A DNA stretch of 33,942 nucleotides from an uncultured Oscillospiraceae bacterium (GCA_910577415.1 CAJTLK010000001.1:56990-90931), one strand, 5' to 3'; positions 23,707 through 32,350 are shown, numbered from the stretch's first letter. Notes: generated from the letters alone by a model not told the origin. Numbers and translations: made by a program.

Positions 23707-23715
23707 ATTTGTAAA
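23687..23715 (-). promoter_or_regulatory. Promoter of the tail-anchored protein gene
   Basis: Minus strand: TTTACA (23710-23715), 17-bp spacer, TATATT (23687-23692). Its -10 overlaps the opposing -10, so both promoters cannot be occupied at once. Confidence 0.7.
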
Positions 23716-23750
23716 GGGGAAATTTTAAATTTTAAAAAAATTTTGCCGGG

Positions 23751-23776
23751 GGCGGAAACTTTTTCAAGTTTCCGCC
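23751..23776 (+). other. Leader hairpin before the YcdB-SLH gene
   Basis: GGCGGAAACTT and AAGTTTCCGCC form a perfect 11-bp stem with a TTTC loop in the 5' leader. There is no following T-run on the plus strand, so it is probably not a terminator; RNA stability or translation control is possible. It is preceded by a very AT-rich stretch (23721-23744). Confidence 0.6.
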
Positions 23777-23824
23777 GTCTAAACGGACAAATAGGGCCGC
23801 TGGCCCAAAGAGGAGGTAGCAGAC

Positions 23825-26038
23825 ATGAAGCTGAAAAAATTTGCCGCCGCCCTGACCGCCGGGGCCTTGACGCTGTCTCTGGCCGCTCCCGCCCTGGCCG
23901 TGGAGGCCGCCGACGCGCGGCTTGCCAAGGTAACGTTGGCGGTCAAGGCCATTCTTGACATTTCCGACGAGTATACGGAATTTTACGGCGAGCCGGACGA
24001 GACTGCTTTGGGCACCCGCTGGAGCCTGAGCTGGGACAGCGACGACGAGCAGCTTCGGATCACCGCCACCGACGAGGGCAAGGTGGTCTCCCTTAACCGC
24101 TGGGAAAAAGGCTCCCTTGAGCCGGTCTATGCTTCTCAGGGGGACCGGGGGCGTAAGTTCCCGCCCATGACTATGCTTCAGGCCAAGGGCTATGCACAGG
24201 CGTTTTTGGATAGGGTCCTGGCCGACAACGAAGCGGTGGTCCTCGAGGAAAATAGCTCCGAATCCCTCTCCGCCACCAGCTACACCTTCCAGGGGGATGT
24301 GAAGCTCAATGGCCTTGCCTCCCCCATGTCGGTGTCAGTCCGGGTGCGGCTCTCCGACGGAGAGATCACCCGGTTCTGGCGGGGGGATGTGTCCGACTAC
24401 GCCGGGGACCCCGGCCCCGCCGCCACCTCCACCACCGCGGAGAAGGCCCGGGAGCAGTTGAAGTCTACCCTCTCTATGCGCCTGGAATATGTCCTGGACT
24501 GGGACGGCAAGGACGGCAGCGAGAAAAAAGCGGTGCTCCGCTATCTGCCCAATTCCACCGATGAGTTCTATGTAGACGCCGCCACCGGAGAGCTGGTGAA
24601 CCTTACCGAGCTGCGGGACAAGCTGCGCCGGGACTACGAGGCCGGAGGCGGAGTGAGCAACAAATTTATGGCTTCTGCCGGAGACGCTGCCGCCCCGGAG
24701 GCAGCGCCCACCCTCACCCCTACCGAGCTGGAGGGAGTGGCCAAGCTGGAGGGCGTGCTGGACAAGGACGCCCTGGATCAAAAGATCAGGGCCTGGGGTG
24801 AGCTGGGGCTGAAGGATTACACCCTGGGCACGGCCAGCTACACCGTGGATCGGGACGACAGCAGCGTCACCGCCCGGGTGTCCTATGCGAAAAACACCGA
24901 AGAGGGGATATACCGCCGTAACGTGGCGGTGGACGCCAAGACCGGGGAGCTAAAGAGCATGTCCGGCTATGGCCCCGGACGATATGAACTGCAGATCATT
25001 GACAGCGACAAGGAGGAAAAGCCCCTCAAGACGATTTCCGCAAAGAACGCCCAGGCCAAAGCCTCCGCCTTCCTCACCAAGCTGTGGGGGGAGCAGTTTG
25101 CCAAGACCGAGGCATATAACGCCCCCGACGCCGCCGAAAAGGCCATCGGGTGGAGCTTTACCTTTGCCCAGAAGGAAAACGGGTACTTCTTCCCCGGAAA
25201 CAGCATCTCCGCCCAGGTGGACGCCGACGGCTATATTGTCAGCTTTTCCAAGCGGTTTGACGATGAAGTAGTCTTTGACAGCGCCGACGGGCTTATTTCC
25301 CTGGCCGCCGCCGTGGACGCCTGGTGCGAAAGCTACCCGGTGGAGCTGGCCTATCTGGCTGTCCCCATTGCTCTGGATATGAACGAAAAGTTTGAACTGC
25401 TGCGGAACGCGGGCTACGCCTACTATAACGCCCTGAAGACGGGCTACGCCCTCGGCGCCCAGGACGGCTGGTGCTCCGGGGTGGACGCCAAGACCGGGGA
25501 AGTGGTCCGGGAAAAGCGTGAAGAGGCCGAGAAGATGACCTATGACGATCTCACCGGGCATTGGGCCAAGGACATTTTGGACGAGCTGGCCCGGTTCAAC
25601 GTGGGCTGGCTGGGGGGCAAGGCCGAGCCGGACAAGACCCTCACCCAGCTGGATTATCTAAAGCTGCTGGCCAGTATGGACGGTTACACCGTCACCGAGC
25701 GGGACGGGGAAGACGGCTGGGACTGGCTTTACGACTATGCCTACCGCCAGGGACTTCTCACCCAGGCCGAGCGGGCGGAGGACGAGGCCGTCACCCGTGC
25801 AGGGATGGTGAAAATGCTTCTGAATAGTTTGGGCTACGGCGATGTGGCCCGGCTTCCCGGCATCTTCCGTTGTGACTTCACCGATGCGGCGTCAATTCCT
25901 GAAGCCGACCTGGGCTATGCCGCCCTGGCCCAGGCTCTGGGGATCGTCTCCGGGGACGGAGTAGGCAACTACGCCCCCACCCGCACCTCCACCCGTGCCG
26001 AGGCCGCCGTGCTGGTGTGGAACTACCTGAAAAAGTGA
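23825..26038 (+). CDS. YcdB/YcdC-repeat protein with C-terminal SLH repeats
   Basis: Secreted protein of 737 aa. Signal peptide about 1-26 (LAAPALAVEA). Two to three YcdB/YcdC-type repeats (PepSY-like alpha/beta units) fill about 30-560; each has a long helix such as LQAKGYAQAFLDRVL or KNAQAKASAFLTKLWGEQFA followed by strands ending in a VDAATGELV or VDAKTGELK turn. SLH repeats occupy about 570-737 (LTGHWAKDILDELARF to the final GVGNYAPTRTSTRAEAAVLVW). The SLH part should attach it to pyruvylated wall polymer. YcdB/YcdC units occur in Firmicute surface proteins; no catalytic activity is established. GAGGAGG precedes the ATG. Divergent promoter region and leader hairpin as described; a strong terminator follows. 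Confidence 0.88.
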   Translation: MKLKKFAAALTAGALTLSLAAPALAVEAADARLAKVTLAVKAILDISDEYTEFYGEPDETALGTRWSLSWDSDDEQLRITATDEGKVVSLNRWEKGSLEPVYASQGDRGRKFPPMTMLQAKGYAQAFLDRVLADNEAVVLEENSSESLSATSYTFQGDVKLNGLASPMSVSVRVRLSDGEITRFWRGDVSDYAGDPGPAATSTTAEKAREQLKSTLSMRLEYVLDWDGKDGSEKKAVLRYLPNSTDEFYVDAATGELVNLTELRDKLRRDYEAGGGVSNKFMASAGDAAAPEAAPTLTPTELEGVAKLEGVLDKDALDQKIRAWGELGLKDYTLGTASYTVDRDDSSVTARVSYAKNTEEGIYRRNVAVDAKTGELKSMSGYGPGRYELQIIDSDKEEKPLKTISAKNAQAKASAFLTKLWGEQFAKTEAYNAPDAAEKAIGWSFTFAQKENGYFFPGNSISAQVDADGYIVSFSKRFDDEVVFDSADGLISLAAAVDAWCESYPVELAYLAVPIALDMNEKFELLRNAGYAYYNALKTGYALGAQDGWCSGVDAKTGEVVREKREEAEKMTYDDLTGHWAKDILDELARFNVGWLGGKAEPDKTLTQLDYLKLLASMDGYTVTERDGEDGWDWLYDYAYRQGLLTQAERAEDEAVTRAGMVKMLLNSLGYGDVARLPGIFRCDFTDAASIPEADLGYAALAQALGIVSGDGVGNYAPTRTSTRAEAAVLVWNYLKK

Positions 26039-26066
26039 AAGTGGTCATATAGCAGACAATAAATAA

Positions 26067-26096
26067 AAGCGCCCGGTGGTCAACCACCGGGCGCTT
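26067..26096. terminator. Bidirectional terminator between YcdB-SLH gene and ychF
   Basis: 13-bp perfect stem (26067-26079 with 26084-26096) and a TCAA loop, GC-rich, with A/T-rich flanks. Confidence 0.88.
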
Positions 26097-26109
26097 GCTT
26101 TAGACGCTC

Positions 26110-27219
26110 TTATACGTTAAATCTAAATAGGACGATATCCCCGTCTTTCATTACATAGTCTTTACCCTCGCTGCGGACCAGCCCCTTTTCCTTGGCCGCG
26201 GCCATGGAGCCGCACATTACCAGGTCGTCGAAGGCGATGACCTCCGCCCGGATAAAGCCCCGCTCAAAGTCGGTGTGTATCTTGCCCGCAGCCTGGGGGG
26301 CCTTGGTGCCCTTGGTGATGGTCCAGGCGCGGCATTCGTCCTCTCCTCCAGTGAGGAAGGAGATCAGCCCCAGCAGGGTGTAGCTGGCCTTGATAAGCCG
26401 GTCCAGGCCGGACTCGGGAATGCCCAGGTCCTCCAAAAAGGCCGCCTTGTCCTCGGCGGGCAGCTCGGCGATCTCGGCCTCTAACTTGGCGCATACCGGG
26501 ATGACCTGGGCCTCCTCCCGCTGGGCCAGCTCGGCCACCTGCTTGTAATAAGGCACATTTTGATAGTCGGCGAAGCCGTCTTCATCCAGGTTGGCGGCAT
26601 AAATGATGGGCTTGAGGGAAAGCAACTCAGCGGTGGCGATGACCGCCCTCTCATCCTCATCGCAGTCAAAAGACCGGGCGGAGTTGCCGTCGTTGAGCCA
26701 ATCCCGGAGCCGGGTAAACAGCTCAGCCTCCTGAAGGAACTTCTTGTCCCCCTTGGCGGCGGTCTCGGCCTTCTTGATCCGCCGCTCCACCATCTCGATG
26801 TCGGCCATGATAAGCTCGATGTCAATGGCGGCGATGTCCCCCACCGGGTCCACCGGGACGTTGAGGCTGGTGTTCTCTACTACGTGCATAATGTTCTCGT
26901 CGTCGAAGCAACGCACCACATGGACGATGGCGGAGCACTCCCGGATGTTAGCCAGGAACTTGTTGCCCAGGCCCGCGCCCTTGCTGGCCCCCTTCACCAA
27001 GCCAGCAATGTCCACAAACTCAATGACGGCAGGGGTGGTTTTCTTGGGGGAGTAGAACTCGCTGAGCCAGTCCAGACGGCTGTCGGGCACCGCCACCACC
27101 CCCACGTTGGGGTCGATGGTGCAGAACGGATAGTTGGCGCTCTCGGCGCCGGCGTTGGTGATGGCGTTAAACAGAGTGGACTTGCCCACGTTGGGCAGCC
27201 CCACAATGCCCAGCTTCAT
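26110..27219 (-). CDS. ychF: Ribosome-binding ATPase YchF
   Basis: Obg-family P-loop NTPase of 369 aa that, unlike other family members, prefers ATP. G1 is GLPNVGKST at 7-15, G3 is VDIAGLVKGASKG, and the G4 position reads NLDED instead of NKxD, which explains the loss of guanine specificity. A central coiled-coil insertion and a C-terminal TGS domain (about 285-365, ending MKDGDIVLFRFNV) complete the family layout. ATG 27219 follows GAAAGAGGG. In-frame sequence continues far upstream into the dtd region on the other strand and is not coding. YchF acts on ribosomes and in stress responses; the precise role is unsettled. Confidence 0.97.
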   Translation of the reverse strand: MKLGIVGLPNVGKSTLFNAITNAGAESANYPFCTIDPNVGVVAVPDSRLDWLSEFYSPKKTTPAVIEFVDIAGLVKGASKGAGLGNKFLANIRECSAIVHVVRCFDDENIMHVVENTSLNVPVDPVGDIAAIDIELIMADIEMVERRIKKAETAAKGDKKFLQEAELFTRLRDWLNDGNSARSFDCDEDERAVIATAELLSLKPIIYAANLDEDGFADYQNVPYYKQVAELAQREEAQVIPVCAKLEAEIAELPAEDKAAFLEDLGIPESGLDRLIKASYTLLGLISFLTGGEDECRAWTITKGTKAPQAAGKIHTDFERGFIRAEVIAFDDLVMCGSMAAAKEKGLVRSEGKDYVMKDGDIVLFRFNV

Positions 27220-27262
27220 AAAAAAACCCTCTTTCGGTAAAATCACGGCGGAACTTTTCTTG

Positions 27263-27291
27263 ATTATACTCGAATCCGGGAGAAAACACAA
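27263..27291 (-). promoter_or_regulatory. ychF promoter
   Basis: Minus strand: TTGTGT (27286-27291), 17-bp spacer, perfect TATAAT (27263-27268). Confidence 0.78.
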
Positions 27292-27317
27292 GTCATTCCC
27301 GGCCTTTTCTCCGCCCC

Positions 27318-27346
27318 TTGAAATTTCCCCATGGGTCGGGTACAAT
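27318..27346 (+). promoter_or_regulatory. Promoter of the dtd-mrp gene run
   Basis: TTGAAA (27318-27323), 17-bp spacer, TACAAT (27341-27346), about 45 nt before dtd. It is back to back with the ychF promoter, without overlap. Confidence 0.78.
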
Positions 27347-27391
27347 AAAGAACAGTGGAAATATCTGCTGCGTAGAATAGGAGGCGGGCGT

Positions 27392-27835
27392 ATGCGGGCG
27401 GTAGTGACCAGAGTCAAAAACGCCAGGGTGGACATTGGCGGCGTTACGGTAGGCAAGACCGACGGGGGCTTTCTGGTGCTGCTGGGGGTGGCCGTGGCCG
27501 ACACCGAGAAGGAATGCGACCACCTGGCGGAAAAGGTGTGCAACCTGCGTATTTTCGAAGACGAGAATGAAAAGATGAACCTGAACCTGGAGCAGGTGGG
27601 CGGGTCGCTGCTGGTCGTCAGCCAATTTACCCTCTTTGCCGACTGCCGCTCCCGCCGCCCCGGCTTTACCGGGGCCGCCCGTCCCGACACCGCCATTCCC
27701 CTTTATGAGCGGTTCATGGAAAAGTGCAGGGAGCGGGGCTTCCACGTGGAACACGGGGAGTTTGGCGCGGACATGCAGGTCTACTCCCAAAACGACGGCC
27801 CGGTGACCATCATTTTGGATACCGACGTAATATAA
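27392..27835 (+). CDS. dtd: D-aminoacyl-tRNA deacylase
   Basis: Protein of 147 aa that removes wrongly attached D-amino acids (and glycine from tRNA-Ala) as a homodimer. The start MRAVVTRVKNARVDIGG, the SQFTLFADCRSRRPGF block around residues 76-91 and the cross-subunit Gly-cisPro motif in NDGPVTIILD are all present. Length is normal for the family. ATG 27392 follows AGGAGGCGG. It heads a gene run with dtd, MBL hydrolase and hemZ, an order often seen in Clostridia beside relA and hisS; here a P-loop kinase sits between dtd and the hydrolase. Confidence 0.96.
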   Translation: MRAVVTRVKNARVDIGGVTVGKTDGGFLVLLGVAVADTEKECDHLAEKVCNLRIFEDENEKMNLNLEQVGGSLLVVSQFTLFADCRSRRPGFTGAARPDTAIPLYERFMEKCRERGFHVEHGEFGADMQVYSQNDGPVTIILDTDVI

Positions 27836-27836
27836 A

Positions 27837-28346
27837 ATGGAACGGGTTTTGGTCGTCGGCTGCCCCGGCGCGGGAAAGAGTACCTTTGCCCGGGCGCTGC
27901 GGGACAAGACCGGCCTGCCTCTGCGTTATTTGGATATGCTCTGGCACAAGCCGGATAGGACCAACATTACGCGGAAAGAATTTGACGCGGGTCTGGCCCA
28001 ATGGCTCGGGCAGTCCCGTTGGATCATTGACGGCAACTATCTGCGCACCCTGGAACCCCGGCTGAAGGCTTGCGACGCTGTTTTTTTCCTGGACTACCCC
28101 CTGGAGGTCTGCCTTGCCGGGGCGCAAGAGCGGGTGGGAAAAGAGCGGGAGGATATGCCCTGGACGGAGACCGGGTTTGACCCGGAGTTCCGGCAGTGGA
28201 TATTGGATTTTGCCCGTGACCAACGCCCCCGGATATTGGAGCTGCTAAAGCAATACCGTCAAGGCCGGGAAATTCATGTGTTTTCAGACCGAAAAGCGGC
28301 AAACGCGTTTCTGTTGGGCATGGCCGCACCTGCACTTATCTTATGA
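27837..28346 (+). CDS. P-loop kinase-like protein (topology modulation protein/FlaR type)
   Basis: Protein of 169 aa related to adenylate-kinase-like P-loop NTPases annotated as topology modulation protein. Walker A is GCPGAGKST at 8-16, followed by the DMLWHKPD segment, WIIDGNY and FLDYPLEVCL, typical of that group. Substrate unknown; the annotation name comes from a DNA-supercoiling effect and should not be taken as a function. It starts one base after the dtd stop without a clear ribosome-binding site of its own, so it is probably read by translational coupling. Confidence 0.85.
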   Translation: MERVLVVGCPGAGKSTFARALRDKTGLPLRYLDMLWHKPDRTNITRKEFDAGLAQWLGQSRWIIDGNYLRTLEPRLKACDAVFFLDYPLEVCLAGAQERVGKEREDMPWTETGFDPEFRQWILDFARDQRPRILELLKQYRQGREIHVFSDRKAANAFLLGMAAPALIL

Positions 28347-28358
28347 GGTGATAACAAA

Positions 28359-29012
28359 ATGAAAATTTCCCGTATTTTTATCCCCTCCGTATACGTCAAT
28401 TGCTATCTGCTCATTGATGAACCCAGCGGGGCGTTGGCGGCCATCGATCCGGGAGACGATATTTCCAAAGACCTGCTTCGCTTCTGCACGGACAATGGCT
28501 GGGAGCTGCGGGCCATTTTCCTCACCCACGGCCACTATGACCACGTGGGGGGTGTTCCCGCCCTGCGGCGGGCCTTTCCCAATGTGCCCGTCTACCTCCA
28601 CCCCGCCGACGCCGACAACAAAGACCCGCTTATGCCCACCGCCGCTTTGGGTCCGCTGACTCCTTGGAAAGATGGAGATGTGGTGAAGCTGGGGAACTTA
28701 AATATAGAGGTGCTCCACACCCCCGGACACACCAAGGGGTCGGTCTGTCTGCTATGCCGGGACCCCCTGACTGTCAAAGACGGCGGGACCCCGGATGACC
28801 AGGACGTTCTTTTTACCGGGGACACCCTCTTTGCCGGCTCCTGCGGACGTACCGACTTTCCCGGCGGGGACTACGGCGAGATCATGGCCTCCCTGAAGCG
28901 GCTGGGGGAGCTGGAGGAGAACTATAATATTCTCCCCGGCCACGAGGGGCCGTCCACCCTCAGCCGGGAAAAGGGGAGCAATCCCTATCTCCGGGAGGCG
29001 ATGGGTCTGTGA
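28359..29012 (+). CDS. Metallo-beta-lactamase-fold hydrolase (glyoxalase II-like)
   Basis: Protein of 217 aa with the metal motif THGHYDH (His57, His59, Asp61, His62), the HTPGHTKGS strand with a third-site His, LFTGDTLFAGSCGRTDFPGG with the bridging Asp, and LPGHEGPST with the last His. These are the glyoxalase II-type pattern, and length is at the short end of the group, lacking a full C-terminal helical domain. It is probably a cytoplasmic thioester or similar hydrolase; the physiological substrate is unknown. GAGGTGA lies before ATG 28359. Its stop overlaps the hemZ start (GTGA). Confidence 0.9.
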   Translation: MKISRIFIPSVYVNCYLLIDEPSGALAAIDPGDDISKDLLRFCTDNGWELRAIFLTHGHYDHVGGVPALRRAFPNVPVYLHPADADNKDPLMPTAALGPLTPWKDGDVVKLGNLNIEVLHTPGHTKGSVCLLCRDPLTVKDGGTPDDQDVLFTGDTLFAGSCGRTDFPGGDYGEIMASLKRLGELEENYNILPGHEGPSTLSREKGSNPYLREAMGL

Positions 29013-30526
29013 AGCTCTGGCTGACGTCCGACAATGTGGACTGGGATACCGGGCGCTACCACTACGCCGCCGAGCAGATGCTGCTCACCCTTTTTCCCAA
29101 CGAGCGGCCTGAGTATCCAGACGCCCCTATTCCCGCTTCTCTGGGGGAGGAAAAAAACGCCGTCATCTTTACCCTCCACCGGGGGAAGACGCTCACCAAC
29201 ATGAGCGCTCTGGTCTTTCGGCAAAACGGCTGGTATAACGGGGTGGTGCGCTTTCCCAGCGAGGAGCTGGACAAAACTCCCGAGGAGGTCTACCATACTG
29301 TCCAGCGGGCGGTCAAACAAGCCTTTTACAAGGCGGGGTCCGCCCTGCTGGGTCACGACCTGCCCTGGGGGAGCCTCACCGGGGTGCGGCCCACCAAGCT
29401 GCCCACCCGCGCCCTTTGGAACGGAGCGTCCCCCAAGGAGGCGAAAAAGGAGCTGGAGAAGACCTACCATGTCTCCCCCCTCCGCGCTCAGCTGGCGGTG
29501 GATTGCGCCGGGGAGAGCGTCAAAGCCAAGGAGAGCCTACGCCCGGACGAGGTCTCCCTGTATATTGGTATCCCTTTTTGCCCCAGCCGGTGTGTTTACT
29601 GTTCCTTTATTTCGGCGGCGGTGGGGCAATGTCTGAGCTTGGTAGGCCCCTTCGTGGAAGGACTTTGCCAGGAGATCAAGACGGTGGGGGTGCTGCTCCG
29701 GGAGACCGGGCGGAGCGTCCGTACTGTCTACATAGGCGGCGGTACCCCAACCACCCTGTCGGCGGAGGAGCTGGACAGGGTGCTCTCCGCGCTGGAGGAG
29801 CATATTTCCCTGGACCGCTGCACCGAGTTCACCGTGGAGGCGGGGCGGCCCGATACCATTACCCCTGAAAAGCTGGCGGTGCTTTCCCGACATGGGGTGG
29901 GCCGGGTCTCGGTAAATCCCCAGTCCATGGACAATGGAGTTTTGGAGCGGATGGGGCGGCCCCACACGGGGACAGATATTCGCCGCGCCTACGCCCAGGT
30001 GCGGGAGGCCGGGGGATTTGCCGTCAATATGGACCTGATCGCCGGACTGCCGGGGGACACCCCGGAGGGCTTTGCCAAGTCCCTTCGGGAGGTGATGGCC
30101 CTGGAGCCGGAAAATATCACCGTCCATACATTGGCCTTGAAAAAAGGGGCAAAATTGATGGAAAGCCCTGACGAACTGCCCTCGGACGCCGCCGTGGAAA
30201 AAATGCTGGACGACGCCTGGGCTTCCCTCCGCTCGGCGGGCTATGCGCCCTATTATCTCTATCGGCAGAAGTATATGTCCGGCTCCTTTGAAAATGTGGG
30301 CTGGACCAAGCCGGGCTATGCCAGCCTCTATAATATTGCCATGATGGAGGAGCTACACACCATTCTGGCCTTGGGGGGCGGCGGAGTGACCAAGCTGGTG
30401 GAAGCGGTCACGGGAAAGATCGAGCGGCTGGCAAACCCCAAATATCCCCAGGAATACCTGCGGGACATTGATAAGCTGCGGAAAGAAAAGGCCGCGCTAA
30501 GCGAATTTCTCACCCAAACAAAATAG
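29009..30526 (+). CDS. hemZ: HemZ-type radical SAM coproporphyrinogen dehydrogenase-like protein
   Basis: Protein of 505 aa. After an N-terminal domain of about 180 residues comes a radical SAM core with CPSRCVYC (Cys191, Cys195, Cys198), the GGGTPTTLSAEEL motif and NMDLIAGLPGD, as in the HemN/HemW family; the long N-terminal part is the HemZ type. It is annotated as an oxygen-independent coproporphyrinogen III oxidase, although several members of this family are now thought to act in heme handling or to have other roles. The start is GTG at 29009, overlapping the previous stop by four bases, with GGGAGG upstream. No other heme genes are in the window. Confidence 0.92.
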   Translation: MKLWLTSDNVDWDTGRYHYAAEQMLLTLFPNERPEYPDAPIPASLGEEKNAVIFTLHRGKTLTNMSALVFRQNGWYNGVVRFPSEELDKTPEEVYHTVQRAVKQAFYKAGSALLGHDLPWGSLTGVRPTKLPTRALWNGASPKEAKKELEKTYHVSPLRAQLAVDCAGESVKAKESLRPDEVSLYIGIPFCPSRCVYCSFISAAVGQCLSLVGPFVEGLCQEIKTVGVLLRETGRSVRTVYIGGGTPTTLSAEELDRVLSALEEHISLDRCTEFTVEAGRPDTITPEKLAVLSRHGVGRVSVNPQSMDNGVLERMGRPHTGTDIRRAYAQVREAGGFAVNMDLIAGLPGDTPEGFAKSLREVMALEPENITVHTLALKKGAKLMESPDELPSDAAVEKMLDDAWASLRSAGYAPYYLYRQKYMSGSFENVGWTKPGYASLYNIAMMEELHTILALGGGGVTKLVEAVTGKIERLANPKYPQEYLRDIDKLRKEKAALSEFLTQTK

Positions 30527-30536
30527 GAGGCAAGCC

Positions 30537-31475
30537 ATGGCCTATCAACTGCAAGAGATCAATTCCAATCTCCGCGAGGACCCCGCTGCTTTTATTTCAC
30601 AGTGCGATGAGCGCTATCACAGCAGGGTGGTCCACGCCGCCAATACCATTTTAGAGCGCATTTCTCAAAGCCCCATTGTCCTCCTCTCCGGCCCCTCCGG
30701 GTCGGGGAAGACCACCACCGCCCTGAAGGTGGAGGAGGAGCTGGAGCGGCGTGGGGTAGAGTGTCACGCGGTGGCCCTGGACAACTACTTCATTACCCGG
30801 GACCCTGCCACTGCCCCCCGGACCCCCGAGGGGGATTTCGACCTGGAATCCCCTCTTTGTCTGGATATGGCCCTCCTGGACGAGACCTTTACCAAGCTCT
30901 CCCAGGGGGAAGAGGTCATCGTCCCCCACTTTGACTTTCCCAACCAGCGGCGGGATGAGAGCCGGGGCCGCCCCCTGCGGCTGGGCAAGAACGAGATCTG
31001 TATCTTTGAGGGCATCCATGCCCTGGGGCCCGGCATTGCCGGACCCCACCCTGAGGCCACCAAGCTCTATGTCTCCGCCCGCTCCAACATCATGGAGGAC
31101 GGGGCCGTCCGCTTTAAGGGCACATGGATGCGCATCGTCCGCCGGGCGGTGCGGGACCTCAATTTCCGGGGCTATTCCATCGCCGACACCCTGAGCATCT
31201 GGGCCAATGTCCGCCGGGGGGAAAAGCTCTACATTTCCCCTTATAAGGAGACTGCTGACGTCATTATCGATTCCTCCCTACCTTATGAGGTGCCAGTGAT
31301 GAAGAACTATGCTGGGGACTTCCTGGCAGCGGTGCCCCGGGACAACCCCCGCTCCGCCGAGCTGCGGGAGCTTGCCGCCGCCTTCGACTATTTTGAGACA
31401 CTGGACCCAGCGCTGGTACCCAAGGCTTCCCTTCTGCGGGAGTTTATCGGCGGCGGGAGCTATCACTACAAATGA
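30537..31475 (+). CDS. Uridine kinase-like nucleoside kinase
   Basis: Protein of 312 aa. Walker A GPSGSGKTTT at 52-61, then the VALDNYF region typical of the uridine kinase/phosphoribulokinase family, a PHFDFPNQRR nucleotide-site segment, ICIFEGIHAL, and a long C-terminal part. It resembles the nucleoside kinase group seen in Clostridia, often fused to a TGS or threonyl-tRNA-synthetase-like N-terminal domain; here only about 45 residues precede the kinase, so that fusion is absent. Probable role: phosphorylation of uridine or a related nucleoside. AGGAGG and a 10-bp gap link it to hemZ. Confidence 0.85.
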   Translation: MAYQLQEINSNLREDPAAFISQCDERYHSRVVHAANTILERISQSPIVLLSGPSGSGKTTTALKVEEELERRGVECHAVALDNYFITRDPATAPRTPEGDFDLESPLCLDMALLDETFTKLSQGEEVIVPHFDFPNQRRDESRGRPLRLGKNEICIFEGIHALGPGIAGPHPEATKLYVSARSNIMEDGAVRFKGTWMRIVRRAVRDLNFRGYSIADTLSIWANVRRGEKLYISPYKETADVIIDSSLPYEVPVMKNYAGDFLAAVPRDNPRSAELRELAAAFDYFETLDPALVPKASLLREFIGGGSYHYK

Positions 31476-31522
31476 GACAAGGCCCCAAGGGGGCGCCTTT
31501 ATACAACAAAGGAGATGTTTTT

Positions 31523-32338
31523 ATGTCCGAGTGTACCCACGATTGCTCCACCTGCGGCGAAAGCTGTGCCGAGCGCACCGCTGAGTTTGACCTGAAGGCC
31601 AAGGCCAATCCCAATTCCAATGTGAAAAAGGTCATTGCCGTCATGTCCGGCAAGGGCGGGGTGGGCAAGAGCCTTGTCACCTCCTGCCTGGCCGCCGCCG
31701 TGCAGAAAAGCGGCAAACAAGCGGCTATTTTGGACGCCGACGTCACCGGTCCGTCTATTCCTAAGGCCTTTGGCGTACACCAGCGGGCGGTGGGCGATGA
31801 CGAGGGCATCTACCCCGTGGAGAGCGCGGGGGGCGTGAAGATGATGTCCCTTAACCTGCTGGTGGAGGACGAGACCGACCCGGTGGTCTGGCGGGGCAGC
31901 CTTATTGCGGGGACCGTAAAGCAGTTCTGGTCCGACGTGCAGTGGGGGGACGTGGACTACATGTTTGTGGATATGCCACCGGGAACGGGGGACGTGCCCC
32001 TCACCGTATTCCAGTCTCTCCCGGTGGACGGCATCATCGTGGTCACTTCTCCCCAGGAGCTGGTGAGCATGATCGTGGAGAAGGCGGTAAAAATGGCGGA
32101 GATGATGCAGGTGCCCATTCTGGGCCTCATCGAGAATTACAGCTATTTTGCCTGCCCCGATTGCGGCAAGCGTCACGCCATCTTTGGCGACAGCCACATC
32201 GATGATGTGGCCTCCCGCCATTCCATCCCCGTGCTGGCAAGGCTGCCAATTGACCCTGCCGTTGCCGCCGCTGTGGACGCCGGGGGCGTGGAGCATTTGA
32301 GGGTGAACTATCTGGAGGAAGTCGCCAAGGGTCTGTGA
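31523..32338 (+). CDS. mrp: Mrp/Nbp35 family iron-sulfur carrier ATPase
   Basis: Protein of 271 aa that carries or inserts Fe-S clusters using a deviant P-loop. GKGGVGKS at 43-50, DADVTGPSIPKAFG, and VDMPPGTGDVPLTV are the Mrp/ApbC hallmarks. CPDC (Cys211, Cys214) supplies the bridging cluster. The N-terminus has four more cysteines, Cys4, Cys8, Cys11 and Cys15, resembling the N-terminal cluster of Nbp35 proteins rather than the DUF59 extension of E. coli Mrp. AAAGGAG lies before ATG 31523. It is the last gene of the dtd run, 47 bp after the kinase. Confidence 0.94.
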   Translation: MSECTHDCSTCGESCAERTAEFDLKAKANPNSNVKKVIAVMSGKGGVGKSLVTSCLAAAVQKSGKQAAILDADVTGPSIPKAFGVHQRAVGDDEGIYPVESAGGVKMMSLNLLVEDETDPVVWRGSLIAGTVKQFWSDVQWGDVDYMFVDMPPGTGDVPLTVFQSLPVDGIIVVTSPQELVSMIVEKAVKMAEMMQVPILGLIENYSYFACPDCGKRHAIFGDSHIDDVASRHSIPVLARLPIDPAVAAAVDAGGVEHLRVNYLEEVAKGL

Positions 32339-32350
32339 GACTTATGCTGA

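Noticed and set aside
27134..27391. N-terminal extension of Dtd
   Set aside because: Overlaps ychF and the dtd promoter; the family start is at 27392.
27220..27696. N-terminal extension of YchF on the minus strand
   Set aside because: It runs through the ychF promoter and dtd; the family N-terminus begins at 27219.
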